From Flavobacterium sp. (GTDB taxonomy: Bacteria; Bacteroidota; Bacteroidia; Flavobacteriales; Flavobacteriaceae): 59,437 nt of DNA. A program made the position numbers and the translations under genes. The DNA is taken from positions 1 through 59,437 of the forward strand of contig NZ_JAMWYY010000015.1 of the NCBI RefSeq assembly GCF_024305175.1. Direction: 5' to 3'. This document shows, in pieces, positions 17,789 through 26,861 of the stretch (position 1 is the first letter of the stretch; every line of letters starts with the position of its first letter). The notes under the pieces were generated by a model that searched no databases, had not been told where the DNA came from, and saw only the letters and a program-made list of their open reading frames with translations.

Positions 17789-18979
17789 TTAACTGTTATA
17801 TTGCTTTAAAGCTTCTTTTAAAATAGTTATAGAGCGTATAAGGTCTTCTTTTTTAAGTACATAAGCAATGCGAATTTCGTCCATGCCAACGTTTGGAGAA
17901 GAGTAAAAACCGGCGGCAGGTGCAACCATAACTGTTTCGCCATCAAGATCAAAACTTTCAAGCAGCCATTGTGCAAATTTATCGGCATCATCAACAGGAA
18001 GTTTGGCAATACAGTAAAAAGCGCCTTTAGGAGTAGCCACTTTTACACCTTCAATTTCGGTAAGGCCTTTAACCAGCGTGTCGCGCCTGTCTTTATATTC
18101 TTTTATCACTTCATCAAAATAGTCCTGGGGGGTGTCAAGAGCCGCTTCACTTGCTATCTGGGCAAGTGTTGGCGGGCTAAGGCGTGCCTGTGCAAATTTC
18201 ATGGCAGCAGCCATAACAGCCTTGTTTTTAGAAACAATACAGCCTATCCTGGCACCGCACATACTGTAGCGCTTAGAAACAGAGTCTATCATTATGGCGT
18301 GTTCTTCTATGCCCGGCACATTCATTACCGAGTAGTGCTGGTCGCCATCATATGTAAATTCGCGGTACACCTCGTCAGCAATCAGGAAAAGGTCATGCTT
18401 TTTAACCAGCTCAGCAAGTTGCTGTATTTCCTCTTCGGTATATAAATAACCCGTGGGGTTACCGGGATTGCAAATAAGTATCGCTTTTGTTTTGGCAGTT
18501 ATCAGCTTTTCAAAATCAGCGATAGGTGGCAGGGCAAAGCCTTCTTCTATGGTAGATATTACCGGAACAACTTTTACACCCGAAGCTACCGAAAAGCCAT
18601 TGTAATTGGCATAAAAAGGTTCAGGTATAATTATCTCATCGCCTGCATCCATTGTGCTGCCTAAAGCAAACAGTAATGCCTCAGAGCCGCCTGTGGTTAT
18701 TATAATGTCGGCTTTATTAACCTGCACATTGCTTTTTTGATAGTAGGCTGCCAGTTTTTCCCTGTAGCTGTCAAACCCTGCCGAATGGCTGTACTCCAGT
18801 ATTTCAGGAATATTATTCTCAACGGCTTCCAGTGCGGCATGGGGCGTTTTAATATCAGGCTGCCCTATGTTAAGGTGATATACTTTTACTCCTTTTTGCT
18901 TGGCTGCTTCAGAGAACGGAACCAATTTCCTTATAGGCGATTCAGGCATTTGCTGCCCTTTTAATGATACTTTAGGCAT
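17789..18979 (-). CDS. Class I PLP-dependent aminotransferase (aspartate aminotransferase-like)
   Basis: 396 residues. The pyridoxal phosphate lysine is K236 in SVSKRYSMCGARIG. NPGNPTG (171-177) and ADEVYREF (D202) complete the cofactor site of fold-type I aminotransferases of the aspartate/alanine subgroup. The start LNIGQPDIKTP is the substrate-binding region. It is probably an aspartate or broad amino acid transaminase; exact specificity cannot be read. A weak -7 variant (GAAATTTG, 19008-19015) precedes it. It is monocistronic and convergent with the TonB-dependent receptor. Confidence 0.92.
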   Translation of the reverse strand: MPKVSLKGQQMPESPIRKLVPFSEAAKQKGVKVYHLNIGQPDIKTPHAALEAVENNIPEILEYSHSAGFDSYREKLAAYYQKSNVQVNKADIIITTGGSEALLFALGSTMDAGDEIIIPEPFYANYNGFSVASGVKVVPVISTIEEGFALPPIADFEKLITAKTKAILICNPGNPTGYLYTEEEIQQLAELVKKHDLFLIADEVYREFTYDGDQHYSVMNVPGIEEHAIMIDSVSKRYSMCGARIGCIVSKNKAVMAAAMKFAQARLSPPTLAQIASEAALDTPQDYFDEVIKEYKDRRDTLVKGLTEIEGVKVATPKGAFYCIAKLPVDDADKFAQWLLESFDLDGETVMVAPAAGFYSSPNVGMDEIRIAYVLKKEDLIRSITILKEALKQYNS

Positions 18980-19089
18980 TGAAATAAATATTTACATATG
19001 TGTTGGGCAAATTTCTGATATTTTTTACATATTTTATAATTTTTAAAGCCTCAAATTCTGTAAAATATAATGTTTTGTTGTTATAAAAA

Positions 19090-19112
19090 ATGCCCCTGCA
19101 AAGTAGGGGCAT
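19090..19112 (-). terminator. Terminator after DUF1573 gene
   Basis: An 8 bp perfect stem (19090-19097 with 19105-19112), 7 nt loop. On the minus strand it is followed by six T in a row. Confidence 0.82.
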
Positions 19113-19136
19113 CATTATATATAAACCTGTACCGTA

Positions 19137-19565
19137 TTACTGGTTAGGTATCGCTTTTTTCTTTTCAAGAATATTTACATTTTCCGGTGCAATAACTTCA
19201 CCTTTAATTTTTACTGCTACCATACCGTTTTCTACATTTACCGCATTGGTCATTATGGTAATGGTTTTACGTATTGGCCCTGGGTTCATGTTATACTTTA
19301 TTTCAATTTTATCACTTTTGCCGGGCATTATTGGTTCTGTTGGTTTAGATGGTACCGTACAGCCACAGGTAGATTTTACATCTTTAACGATAAGAGGTTC
19401 ATTACCTGTATTGGTAAATTCAAACGTCCTGATGCCGCTGTCTTCGCCTTTATATACTGTACCAAAATCTACAGTATCAGACTTAAACTCGATTTTTGGC
19501 CCGTTTTGGGCATAGCCTGCCGCACTGATAAGTACTGCGGCTACCAAACCTAAAAATTTTTTCAT
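19137..19565 (-). CDS. DUF1573 secreted protein
   Basis: 142 residues: signal peptide MKKFLGLVAAVLISAAGYAQ, then the DUF1573 beta-sandwich (residues about 25-130) with the signature VDFGTVYKGE, FEFTNTGNEPLIV and the strongly conserved STCGCTVP. The fold is Ig/ASH-like and found in many Bacteroidota envelope proteins of unknown function. The C-terminus (LEKKKAIPNQ) is short with no sorting domain. A variant -7 box (TAACTTAG) lies upstream and a terminator follows, so the gene is a single unit. Confidence 0.9.
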   Translation of the reverse strand: MKKFLGLVAAVLISAAGYAQNGPKIEFKSDTVDFGTVYKGEDSGIRTFEFTNTGNEPLIVKDVKSTCGCTVPSKPTEPIMPGKSDKIEIKYNMNPGPIRKTITIMTNAVNVENGMVAVKIKGEVIAPENVNILEKKKAIPNQ

Positions 19566-19597
19566 TTTCTAATTTTTAATGTTCACTGTAAAAATAG

Positions 19598-19605
19598 CTA
19601 AGTTA
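19598..19605 (-). promoter_or_regulatory. Variant -7 box upstream of DUF1573 gene
   Basis: TAACTTAG followed by C on the minus strand, 32 nt before the ATG. It is another example of the TTAG variant seen in this window. Confidence 0.35.
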
Positions 19606-19657
19606 ATTTAAAGGGCAAATAATGCGCCCTGTTTTTTTTAAATTATACTTATATGGT

Positions 19658-19665
19658 TACTTTTG
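19658..19665 (+). promoter_or_regulatory. -7 promoter box upstream of valS
   Basis: TACTTTTG followed by C matches the -7 consensus on the plus strand. It would give valS a leader of about 50 nt. Confidence 0.55.
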
Positions 19666-19722
19666 CATACAATTTTACAAAAATTAAACCAATTTTTGCA
19701 ATACTTTATACACTAATAAATT

Positions 19723-22356
19723 ATGACTATACCTTCTCAATTTGACGCCAAAGCGGCAGAGCAGAAATGGTACGGTTACTGGATGGAGAATAATTATTTC
19801 CATTCGGAACCCGACAGCAGGAAGCCTTATACAATAGTGATACCGCCGCCAAACGTTACGGGGGTACTGCACATGGGGCATATGCTTAACAACACCATTC
19901 AGGATGTGTTGATTAGGCGCGCGCGCCTTAAAGGCTTTAATGCCTGCTGGGTACCGGGTACCGACCATGCATCTATTGCTACTGAAGCCAAAGTGGTGGA
20001 TAAACTGAAAAAAGAAGGTATAAATAAGAACCACCTTACCCGCGAAGAATTTTTAAAGCATGCCTGGGAGTGGACCGACAAATATGGCGGGGTAATACTC
20101 GAACAGCTTAAAAAGCTGGGAGCATCATGCGACTGGAACCGCACAAAGTTTACTATGGATGATGATATGACCGCTTCGGTTATAAAATCGTTTGTAGACC
20201 TTTATAACAAAGGGCTTATATACCGCGGCTACCGCATGGTTAACTGGGATCCTGAAGCTAAAACTACCCTTAGTGATGAGGAGGTTAACTATGAAGAACG
20301 CCAGGGTAAACTGTATCATATAAGGTATCAGGTTGAAGGCAGCGATGAGTATATAACCATTGCCACAACACGCCCTGAAACAATATTAGGCGATACTGCT
20401 ATTTGTATTAACCCTAATGATGAGCGTTACACCCATTTAAAAGGCAAAAAAGCTATTGTACCGATAGCCAACCGAACCATACCCGTAATTTTTGATGACT
20501 ACGTAGATATGGATTTTGGTACGGGCTGTTTAAAAGTTACACCGGCACACGATGTTAACGATAAAGAACTTGGCGACAGGCACAACCTTGAAATTATAGA
20601 CATTTTTAATGAAGATGCCACGCTTAACAGCTTTGGACTTCATTATGAAGGTAAAGACCGTTTTGAGGTTCGTGATGCCATAGCCAATGAGCTTGAAGAA
20701 AAAGGCTTTCTTGTTAAGACAGAAGTACATGTAAATAAAGTAGGTACCAGCGAAAGGACAAAGGCGGTAATAGAGCCGAGGCTTAGTGACCAATGGTTCC
20801 TTAAAATGGAAGGACTGGCAAAGCCTGCCATAAAAGCAGTACTGGAGAGCGATGAGGTAAAGCTGTACCCAAGCCGTTTCAACAACACTTATCGCCACTG
20901 GATGGAAAACATCCGCGACTGGAACATATCGCGCCAGCTATGGTGGGGACAGCAAATACCGGCTTACTACTATGGTGATGGTAAAGAAGATTTTGTAGTT
21001 GCCGAAACAAAAGAACAGGCTCTTGAACTTGCAAAAGCTAAAACAGGAAATAAGACACTTACTGCCGATAGCCTTAAGCAAGATCCGGATGCGCTTGATA
21101 CATGGTTTTCATCATGGTTATGGCCTATGGCTGTTTTTGGCGGTATACTTAATCCTGAAAATGAAGAATTTAAATATTATTACCCTACCAACGACCTTGT
21201 TACAGGCCCGGATATATTATTTTTCTGGGTGGCAAGGATGATTGTTGCCGGGTATGAATATACAGGCGAAAAGCCTTTCAGTAATGTATATCTTACCGGC
21301 CTTGTTCGCGACAAGCAGCGCAGGAAGATGTCGAAGTCCTTGGGCAATTCGCCTGACCCGCTTGACCTGATAGAAAAGTTTGGTGCCGATGGCGTTCGCG
21401 TTGGGCTTTTGCTTAGTGCATCTGCCGGCAACGATATCATGTTTGATGAAGAGCTTTGTAACCAGGGGCGTTCCTTTGCCAATAAAATCTGGAATGCCTT
21501 TAGGCTTATAAAAGGTTGGGAGGTAAGTGATGCCATACCGCAACCAGATCATAGCAAAAAAGCTATTGAGTGGTATGAGGCCAAATTACAGAAAACACTT
21601 GCAGAGATAGAAGACCATTTTGAAAAATACCGTATATCAGATGCTTTAATGGCTATTTACAAGCTGGTATGGGACGATTTCTGTTCGTGGTTCCTTGAAA
21701 TGATTAAACCGGGCTACCAACAGCCTATTGACAGGAATACGTACGAAAAGGCAATTGAGATGCTGGAAAGTAACCTGAAGCTGTTGCATCCGTTTATGCC
21801 TTTCCTAACAGAAGAGATATGGCAATATATTGCGGAAAGGAGCACCAAAGAAGCATTGATTATTGCTGAATGGCCGGAGCTTAAAAGTTTTGATGAAAAA
21901 CTCATTAATGAGTTCGAAACAGCTTCAGAAGTTATATCTAACATAAGGTCTGTTAGAAAAGATAAGAACATACCTTTTAAAGACACAATAGAGCTTAAGG
22001 TTGTTAATAATGAAAATACCCCTGAAACTTATAACAGCATTATAAGTAAGCTTGGTAACATCAGCAGCCTTGATTATGTTACAGAAGCTGTTGGCGGTGC
22101 GCTAACCTTTAGGGTAGGCAGCAACGAGTACTTTATACCTGTTGCCGGTGCCGTAAATGTTGAGGAAGAAATAGCCAAGCTAACAGCGGAACTTGAGTAT
22201 AACAAAGGTTTCCTTAAATCAGTACAGGCTAAGCTAAGTAATGAAAAGTTTGTTAGTAGTGCACCTGAAAAAGTTGTAGCTATGGAAAGGCAGAAAGAGG
22301 CTGATGCCCTTGCCAAAATTGCCACTATAGAGCAAAGCCTGCTAAGCCTTAAATAA
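19723..22356 (+). CDS. valS: Valine--tRNA ligase
   Basis: 877 residues, normal for ValRS. The class I signatures are PNVTGVLHMGH (HIGH equivalent, near residue 50) and KMSKSLGNSPDP (near 530). The CP1 editing domain (about 200-370) includes the threonine-rich ATTRPETI. The anticodon-binding domain and the C-terminal coiled coil (AKLTAELEYNKGFLKSVQAKL) are complete. It attaches valine to tRNA-Val and edits mischarged threonine. The gene has its own promoter and ends in a strong bidirectional terminator. Confidence 0.97.
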   Translation: MTIPSQFDAKAAEQKWYGYWMENNYFHSEPDSRKPYTIVIPPPNVTGVLHMGHMLNNTIQDVLIRRARLKGFNACWVPGTDHASIATEAKVVDKLKKEGINKNHLTREEFLKHAWEWTDKYGGVILEQLKKLGASCDWNRTKFTMDDDMTASVIKSFVDLYNKGLIYRGYRMVNWDPEAKTTLSDEEVNYEERQGKLYHIRYQVEGSDEYITIATTRPETILGDTAICINPNDERYTHLKGKKAIVPIANRTIPVIFDDYVDMDFGTGCLKVTPAHDVNDKELGDRHNLEIIDIFNEDATLNSFGLHYEGKDRFEVRDAIANELEEKGFLVKTEVHVNKVGTSERTKAVIEPRLSDQWFLKMEGLAKPAIKAVLESDEVKLYPSRFNNTYRHWMENIRDWNISRQLWWGQQIPAYYYGDGKEDFVVAETKEQALELAKAKTGNKTLTADSLKQDPDALDTWFSSWLWPMAVFGGILNPENEEFKYYYPTNDLVTGPDILFFWVARMIVAGYEYTGEKPFSNVYLTGLVRDKQRRKMSKSLGNSPDPLDLIEKFGADGVRVGLLLSASAGNDIMFDEELCNQGRSFANKIWNAFRLIKGWEVSDAIPQPDHSKKAIEWYEAKLQKTLAEIEDHFEKYRISDALMAIYKLVWDDFCSWFLEMIKPGYQQPIDRNTYEKAIEMLESNLKLLHPFMPFLTEEIWQYIAERSTKEALIIAEWPELKSFDEKLINEFETASEVISNIRSVRKDKNIPFKDTIELKVVNNENTPETYNSIISKLGNISSLDYVTEAVGGALTFRVGSNEYFIPVAGAVNVEEEIAKLTAELEYNKGFLKSVQAKLSNEKFVSSAPEKVVAMERQKEADALAKIATIEQSLLSLK

Positions 22357-22372
22357 GTACTACTAAATCCAT

Positions 22373-22410
22373 ATAATAAAGGCTGCCTTATCAGAGGCAG
22401 CCTTTATTAT
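22373..22410. terminator. Bidirectional terminator between valS and the YD-repeat gene
   Basis: A perfect 16 bp stem (22373-22388 with 22395-22410) with a 6 nt loop between two convergent genes. Confidence 0.9.
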
Positions 22411-22429
22411 ATTTTGTAATGAACTCTTA

Positions 22430-23512
22430 TTAATAATAGGTTATCTCCCTTTTCTCTATGAATTGAGGCTTCTCATTAATAAAAATTATTTTCTCTGTCC
22501 AGTTGCCTTTTTCATCATATTTAAAAACATATTTTCTGCTGTCAATAGGGTTGCCCGCACCATCGGTTATAATAGTTTCAGAGAGGCTGCCTTTCTCATC
22601 ATAGTTATAGCTCATTTTTAGAGCAGGCTCGCCGTTTTTAATTACAGCAAAAGTCAGTTTGTTACCCTTATCATCATAGGTATATAGTTCTTCTGTTTCA
22701 GACTTATCAAAATTATCATAAGAAGTCTTTGTTAACAGATTCCCTTTTTTATCATAAACTGATTTCTCAGAGTATTCAACCTCACCATCTTTATTGGTTA
22801 CCTCTTTAAGAGAAAGTTTGTCGCCGTCATATTCATAACGGGTGGTGTATAACACATTTCCGTCCTTATCATATCGCTTTTCTGCTTTCTTGCGGTTTTT
22901 ATTGTCATACTGATAAGCATTTTTTATCTGTATATATTCTGTACCCAGGTAAAGGTTTTCAACCAGCAGGTTGCCTTTTTTGTCATATTCATAAGTAACC
23001 CTGTCTATAGGGTTATCCACCTGATTGTAAGACGTTTTTTCTGCAAGCAGTCCTTTTTCATAGCGCATTACCTTCCGGTCTATCTGGCTGTTATCAGGGT
23101 TTCGCCTTGCAATTTGGGTATTAAGTTTTCCTGTTTCATCCCAGGCAAGCTCTGTTTTAATGCCCGGAGCATTATTAACAAACTGAATGATTTCAGTTTT
23201 ATGCTCGCGTCCGTTATATTTGGTTTGTTCAAAAGGCCCGCCTGCAGAGGTATTTTTTTTCTCTAAAATAAGCATACCCTCTTCATTAAAATGCATCTCT
23301 TTATTATGTTCTGCAGGGTTTTCATGCTTTGTTTCGCCGGGTTCCATCTTTACGTTAAGTACTTCGTTAGAGGTGTGCTTTACGGTTTTTACTTCACCTT
23401 TAAGTTCGTAAAAGTCCCGGTCGGTAGGTTTGTTTTCGGTTTTTGCTTTTTCCTCATCATTGCAGGATAGCAAAAGCAGTACAAGGGCCGCATATATAAA
23501 TGAATACTTCAT
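22430..23512 (-). CDS. Lipoprotein with YD-type repeats
   Basis: 360 residues with lipoprotein signal MKYSFIYAALVLLLLSC (cysteine 17). After a charged linker (residues 18-35) the protein is a run of degenerate beta repeats of about 20-25 residues with a YDxKGN core: YEYDKKGNLL, YQYDNKNRK, YEYDGDK, SVYDKKGNLL, YTYDDKGNK, YNYDEKGSL, FKYDEKGNW. These resemble RHS/YD repeats but the protein lacks the toxin tip and shell of true Rhs proteins. It is a surface lipoprotein of unknown function, possibly in binding. A weak promoter (TTG-N20-GACTTTTG, 23564-23534) precedes it. Confidence 0.82.
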   Translation of the reverse strand: MKYSFIYAALVLLLLSCNDEEKAKTENKPTDRDFYELKGEVKTVKHTSNEVLNVKMEPGETKHENPAEHNKEMHFNEEGMLILEKKNTSAGGPFEQTKYNGREHKTEIIQFVNNAPGIKTELAWDETGKLNTQIARRNPDNSQIDRKVMRYEKGLLAEKTSYNQVDNPIDRVTYEYDKKGNLLVENLYLGTEYIQIKNAYQYDNKNRKKAEKRYDKDGNVLYTTRYEYDGDKLSLKEVTNKDGEVEYSEKSVYDKKGNLLTKTSYDNFDKSETEELYTYDDKGNKLTFAVIKNGEPALKMSYNYDEKGSLSETIITDGAGNPIDSRKYVFKYDEKGNWTEKIIFINEKPQFIEKREITYY

Positions 23513-23579
23513 CTTAAATAATAGTTAAGTTACCAAAAGTCCGCAATTTTTTTCAAAAAGGCAACGGTATAAAAAAGAA

Positions 23580-23603
23580 AATCCGCCTTTTGCGAGGCGG
23601 ATT
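23580..23603 (-). terminator. Terminator of the lipid/SOD operon
   Basis: An 8 bp stem (23580-23587 with 23596-23603), 8 nt loop; on the minus strand it continues into TTTTCTTTTTT. It lies 24 nt after the SOD stop codon. Confidence 0.8.
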
Positions 23604-23627
23604 GATTTTATTATTTATTACAAGTTG

Positions 23628-24401
23628 TTATTTGGCAACCGCGGCATCATATTTTTTGCTTACAGCATCCCAGTTTATAACATTATAAAAAGCTTCTATA
23701 TAATCTGGCCTTTTATTCTGGTAGTTCAGATAGTAAGCATGTTCCCATACATCAAGCGCTAATATTGGTTTGCCTGATACTGCAGCGCCCGGCATAAGCG
23801 GATTATCCTGGTTTGGCGTGTTGGCAACCATGAGCTTACCGTCTTTGCCAACAACAAGCCATGCCCAACCCGAACCGAATTGTTTTGAAGCAGCATCAGA
23901 GAATTGTGTTTTAAATTCATTAAATGAGCCAAAATCTTTTTTAATAGCTTCTGCAAGAGCGCCTTTTGGCTCGCCGCCACCGTTAGGCCCCATAACTTCC
24001 CAAAAAAGAGTATGGTTATAATATCCACCGCCATTGTTCCTTACATCCTTGTTATTCATATCAAGGTTCATAAGTATTTCTTCTATGGTTTTTGTCTCCA
24101 TATCAGTACCCTTAATGGCTGCATTGAGTTTGTTGGTATAGCCAAGATAATGTTTAGAGTAGTGTACCTCCATAGTTGCAGCATCAATGTTAGGCTCCAG
24201 CGCATCATAAGCATAAGGTAGCTTGGCAAGTTTAAATGCGCCCTCATCAGCCTTAACGTCGTCAGGATTCCCTACTTTAGGGGCTTCTTCTTCCTGAGGC
24301 TCCGGTACTGCCACAACCTCTTTTAGCTCTTCTCTGTCTTTGCATGACTGCAATGCCGAAAGCACCACAAGTGCAGAAAGGAATACTTTTACTTTTTTCA
24401 T
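23628..24401 (-). CDS. Superoxide dismutase (Mn-type ligands) with lipoprotein signal
   Basis: 257 residues. An N-terminal lipoprotein signal (LSALQSC, cysteine 20) and a Pro/Glu-rich linker (residues 28-45) precede a full Fe/Mn-SOD. The four metal ligands are H80, H130, D217 and H221. The active-site Gln sits in NQDNPL (Q198) and the 124-126 region is Gly-rich, the arrangement of Mn or cambialistic enzymes rather than Fe-SOD. It converts superoxide to peroxide and oxygen, here outside the cytoplasm. It lies 10 nt after the acyl-CoA-binding protein gene, so it is probably the last gene of the lipid operon. An ordinary cytosolic SOD is not in the window. Confidence 0.93.
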   Translation of the reverse strand: MKKVKVFLSALVVLSALQSCKDREELKEVVAVPEPQEEEAPKVGNPDDVKADEGAFKLAKLPYAYDALEPNIDAATMEVHYSKHYLGYTNKLNAAIKGTDMETKTIEEILMNLDMNNKDVRNNGGGYYNHTLFWEVMGPNGGGEPKGALAEAIKKDFGSFNEFKTQFSDAASKQFGSGWAWLVVGKDGKLMVANTPNQDNPLMPGAAVSGKPILALDVWEHAYYLNYQNKRPDYIEAFYNVINWDAVSKKYDAAVAK

Positions 24402-24411
24402 ACTTGGATTT

Positions 24412-24675
24412 TTATTTGATTACTGAATTTATAGTTTCAATATACAACTTTTTTGCTTCATCCGGCGAAAGATGCCGTACCTGCATCCATGCATTCATTT
24501 TAAAACCGTCCCGAAGGTCTGCTGCCTGGTAATATCGCAGCTGTTCAGCATCCTGAGTAGCCTGCTTGTAATAGGCATATATGCGCAGCATAACATCAGG
24601 TGGCAATGCTTCTTTTACATTAGAGGCTTTTTCATAAGCCTCCTGAAAAAGGGTATCTAAATCCTTTTCAGGCAT
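24412..24675 (-). CDS. Acyl-CoA-binding protein
   Basis: 87 residues from ATG 24675; an earlier in-frame ATG at 24696 lies inside the psd gene and is less likely. The sequence is the four-helix ACBP fold: [16 protein letters not shown], then [17 protein letters not shown] (the YxxYKQAT acyl-CoA signature) and [25 protein letters not shown] binds long-chain acyl-CoA esters and buffers their pool. It is mainly a eukaryotic family but occurs in some bacteria including Flavobacteria. Its place 4 nt after psd and near cdsA links it to phospholipid synthesis. Confidence 0.92.
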   Translation of the reverse strand: MPEKDLDTLFQEAYEKASNVKEALPPDVMLRIYAYYKQATQDAEQLRYYQAADLRDGFKMNAWMQVRHLSPDEAKKLYIETINSVIK

Positions 24676-24679
24676 AGTG

Positions 24680-25333
24680 TTATGCTTTTGTTGCAATTAT
24701 TGTTTTACCGCCAATGGCCTTATCATTTAGCTTTACATTAACTTCAGTGCCAAGCGGCAGGAAAATATCTACCCTCGAACCAAATTTAATAAAACCGGCA
24801 TCTGTACCCTGTACCACCTGCATGCCTTCTTTTGCATAGTTAACAATGCGCCTTGCCAGTGCACCGGCAATTTGCCTGTATAGTATTTCGCCAAACAGTT
24901 TAGTTTCTATAACTATTGTTGTACGCTCGTTTTCTTCACTTGCTTTAGGGTGCCATGCAACCAGGTATTTACCGGGGTGGTACTTGCTGAATTTTATCAG
25001 CCCGCTTGCGGCATAACGCGTTACATGCACATTTATAGGCGACATAAATATTGATACCTGCAGCCTTTTTTCCTTAAAATATTCAGGTTCATAAACTTCT
25101 TCTATAACCACTACCTTACCATCAACAGGGGCTATAACATAATGGTCTGACACCTGCACTGCGCGTTTTGGGTTCCTGAAGAACTGTAATACCAATACAA
25201 TAAATATAAGGGCGAAAACCTGAATACCCTTAACTATCCAGTAGTTATCTAAAAATTTATCTGCCAGTATTACTACTGCCAGGCATAATGCCATGGATAT
25301 AAGGATTATCCTGCCGCCTTCTTTATGAAACAT
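24680..25333 (-). CDS. psd: Phosphatidylserine decarboxylase family protein
   Basis: 217 residues, the short Psd type of Bacteroidota. Two N-terminal membrane helices (residues 8-25 and 30-47) precede the catalytic domain with PVDGKVVVIEE, MSPINVHVTRYAASG and the self-cleavage Gly-Ser in IKFGSRVDI near residue 187-190, which generates the pyruvoyl cofactor. It makes phosphatidylethanolamine from phosphatidylserine at the inner membrane. It overlaps the end of cdsA by 11 bases, implying translational coupling. No phosphatidylserine synthase gene is in the window. Confidence 0.94.
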   Translation of the reverse strand: MFHKEGGRIILISMALCLAVVILADKFLDNYWIVKGIQVFALIFIVLVLQFFRNPKRAVQVSDHYVIAPVDGKVVVIEEVYEPEYFKEKRLQVSIFMSPINVHVTRYAASGLIKFSKYHPGKYLVAWHPKASEENERTTIVIETKLFGEILYRQIAGALARRIVNYAKEGMQVVQGTDAGFIKFGSRVDIFLPLGTEVNVKLNDKAIGGKTIIATKA

Positions 25334-26147
25334 AGTTTATAATTTGATAATACAAAAATAAGAAAGGTATTGCAAATATTATACTATCCAGCCTGTCAAG
25401 TATGCCGCCGTGTCCGGGCATAATGCTCCCACTGTCTTTAACACCCGCCAAACGCTTGAATCTGGACTCTACCAAATCGCCTAAAGTACCAAAAATAACT
25501 ACTATAATACCAGTGGCTATCCAGTGGGGCAGGCCAAATATTTTCAGATAGATACTTAATACTACTGCGCCTGCAATGGTAAAAACCATACCCCCTGCAA
25601 AACCTTCTACGGTCTTTTTAGGAGAAATACGCTCAAAGAGCTTGTGCTTCCCGAATGTTTTACCGGTTATATAAGCAAAGGTATCGTTTATCCAGATAAG
25701 GATAAAGATACTTATAATAAAATCGGGAACAAAAATAAAGCCTCCCGCACATTTGGTAAGGTAGGGAAGACGCATTATGAGCAGGAAGGGTAAAATGATA
25801 TAACCAATAAGCTTTACGAGTTTAAGGGTACGTGTAAGTGCGCGTGGCGGCCTTTTATTAAATAACTGGTACAGCAATATGCTGTTTACAATTACAGAAA
25901 CTACAACAAATATATTTGTTAAATGCACCCTGTAATCTTCGGCATAAATAAAAACTGCCAGTAATACTGCCGCGATAATGTATGGGGTAATGGGTTTGTA
26001 ATTTATAAGGCGGCAAAATTCGGTAATGGCAATCAGCATAAAAAAAGCAAAAAGCAACACGAAGGTTACCTCAGAAAAAAAAGTAGCGCTAACAAGCACT
26101 AAAATATATACGATGCCCGAAAGCGCCCTTACGATGCTTTCTTTCAT
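25323..26147 (-). CDS. cdsA: Phosphatidate cytidylyltransferase
   Basis: 274 residues with about seven to eight membrane helices. The C-terminal CDP-diacylglycerol synthase signature is complete: RFKRLAGVKDSGSIMPGHGGILDRLDS. It makes CDP-diacylglycerol from phosphatidic acid and CTP, the branch point for bacterial phospholipids. It begins 1 nt after the LUD gene stop and overlaps psd, so LUD-cdsA-psd is a tight unit. Confidence 0.95.
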   Translation of the reverse strand: MKESIVRALSGIVYILVLVSATFFSEVTFVLLFAFFMLIAITEFCRLINYKPITPYIIAAVLLAVFIYAEDYRVHLTNIFVVVSVIVNSILLYQLFNKRPPRALTRTLKLVKLIGYIILPFLLIMRLPYLTKCAGGFIFVPDFIISIFILIWINDTFAYITGKTFGKHKLFERISPKKTVEGFAGGMVFTIAGAVVLSIYLKIFGLPHWIATGIIVVIFGTLGDLVESRFKRLAGVKDSGSIMPGHGGILDRLDSIIFAIPFLFLYYQIINYVS

Positions 26148-26148
26148 A

Positions 26149-26751
26149 TTAAAGATCTTCTAAAAGCAGCAGGTAAAGGTTTTTAGGTGCACTGCCATAT
26201 TGCAGGAAATCTTCTTCTTTTGCTTTTTCGAAATATTTTATAGTGGTAATATTGGTAGGGTATTCTTTGTCGTATTTCTTTTTTATAACCCTAAGCCCGT
26301 CACTTTTGTTAGATACAATCTGGCTTGTAGTAGCAAAAATAACAATGTTAGCAGGCAGGTCATTCGGCTTGTTTTGTTTTATCTGGTTAGATGATAACAG
26401 TACAGAGCCTTCATCTGCCACAAGGTTTTCGCATCCGGCAAGTAAAAATTTAGGATTTGATGGTTTATCATGCATTAGCCTGTTCTCATCCAGCAGGCTG
26501 TAAAGCTTAGGCTCAAAGCAAAGTGCCTCGCACTCAAACCAGTCATTTTCTTCAAGTATATTTAAAAACTGATCATGAACTTCGGGCAGGTTTTCGCAAT
26601 AAAGGAATTTACCACCGTTTTTCCTGAAATTCTGGGTAAACAGTTCATCGGCAGGCAATTGCTCATCCGGAAGAAAAGGGCTTGTTTCCTGGTTCTTCTC
26701 CTCATTGTTTACATCACTTGCGCCACCAAAGATTTTTTTAAAAAGACTCAT
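26149..26751 (-). CDS. LUD domain protein (LutC/YkgG-like)
   Basis: 200 residues without signal peptide. The C-terminal part matches the LUD domain: a glycine-containing strand FLLAGCENLVADEGSVLLSSNQ, then LPANIVIFATTSQIV and a final NLYLLLLEDL. LutC-type proteins are linked to lactate utilisation, but no LutA or LutB gene is here. Its position just before cdsA, 1 nt apart, points instead to a role in lipid synthesis or its control. It heads the lipid operon behind its own promoter box. Confidence 0.85.
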   Translation of the reverse strand: MSLFKKIFGGASDVNNEEKNQETSPFLPDEQLPADELFTQNFRKNGGKFLYCENLPEVHDQFLNILEENDWFECEALCFEPKLYSLLDENRLMHDKPSNPKFLLAGCENLVADEGSVLLSSNQIKQNKPNDLPANIVIFATTSQIVSNKSDGLRVIKKKYDKEYPTNITTIKYFEKAKEEDFLQYGSAPKNLYLLLLEDL

Positions 26752-26787
26752 ATAAAATTAATTCCCTTAGTTTATCCAGAAGTAACC

Positions 26788-26795
26788 CAAAGATA
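26788..26795 (-). promoter_or_regulatory. -7 promoter box of the LUD-cdsA-psd operon
   Basis: TATCTTTG on the minus strand, 36 nt before the LUD start. It lies directly beside the ftsH terminator hairpin, so any -33 element would fall inside that hairpin. Confidence 0.5.
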
Positions 26796-26796
26796 A

Positions 26797-26836
26797 AAAA
26801 ATCTTAATTCAATTGTGGAACTGAATTAAGATTTTT
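26797..26836 (-). terminator. Terminator after ftsH
   Basis: A perfect 15 bp stem (26797-26811 with 26822-26836), 10 nt loop, AT-rich. It separates the rsfS-ftsH unit from the lipid operon. Confidence 0.8.
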
Positions 26837-26861
26837 ATGAAATTTTATGAAGGTGTAACCC

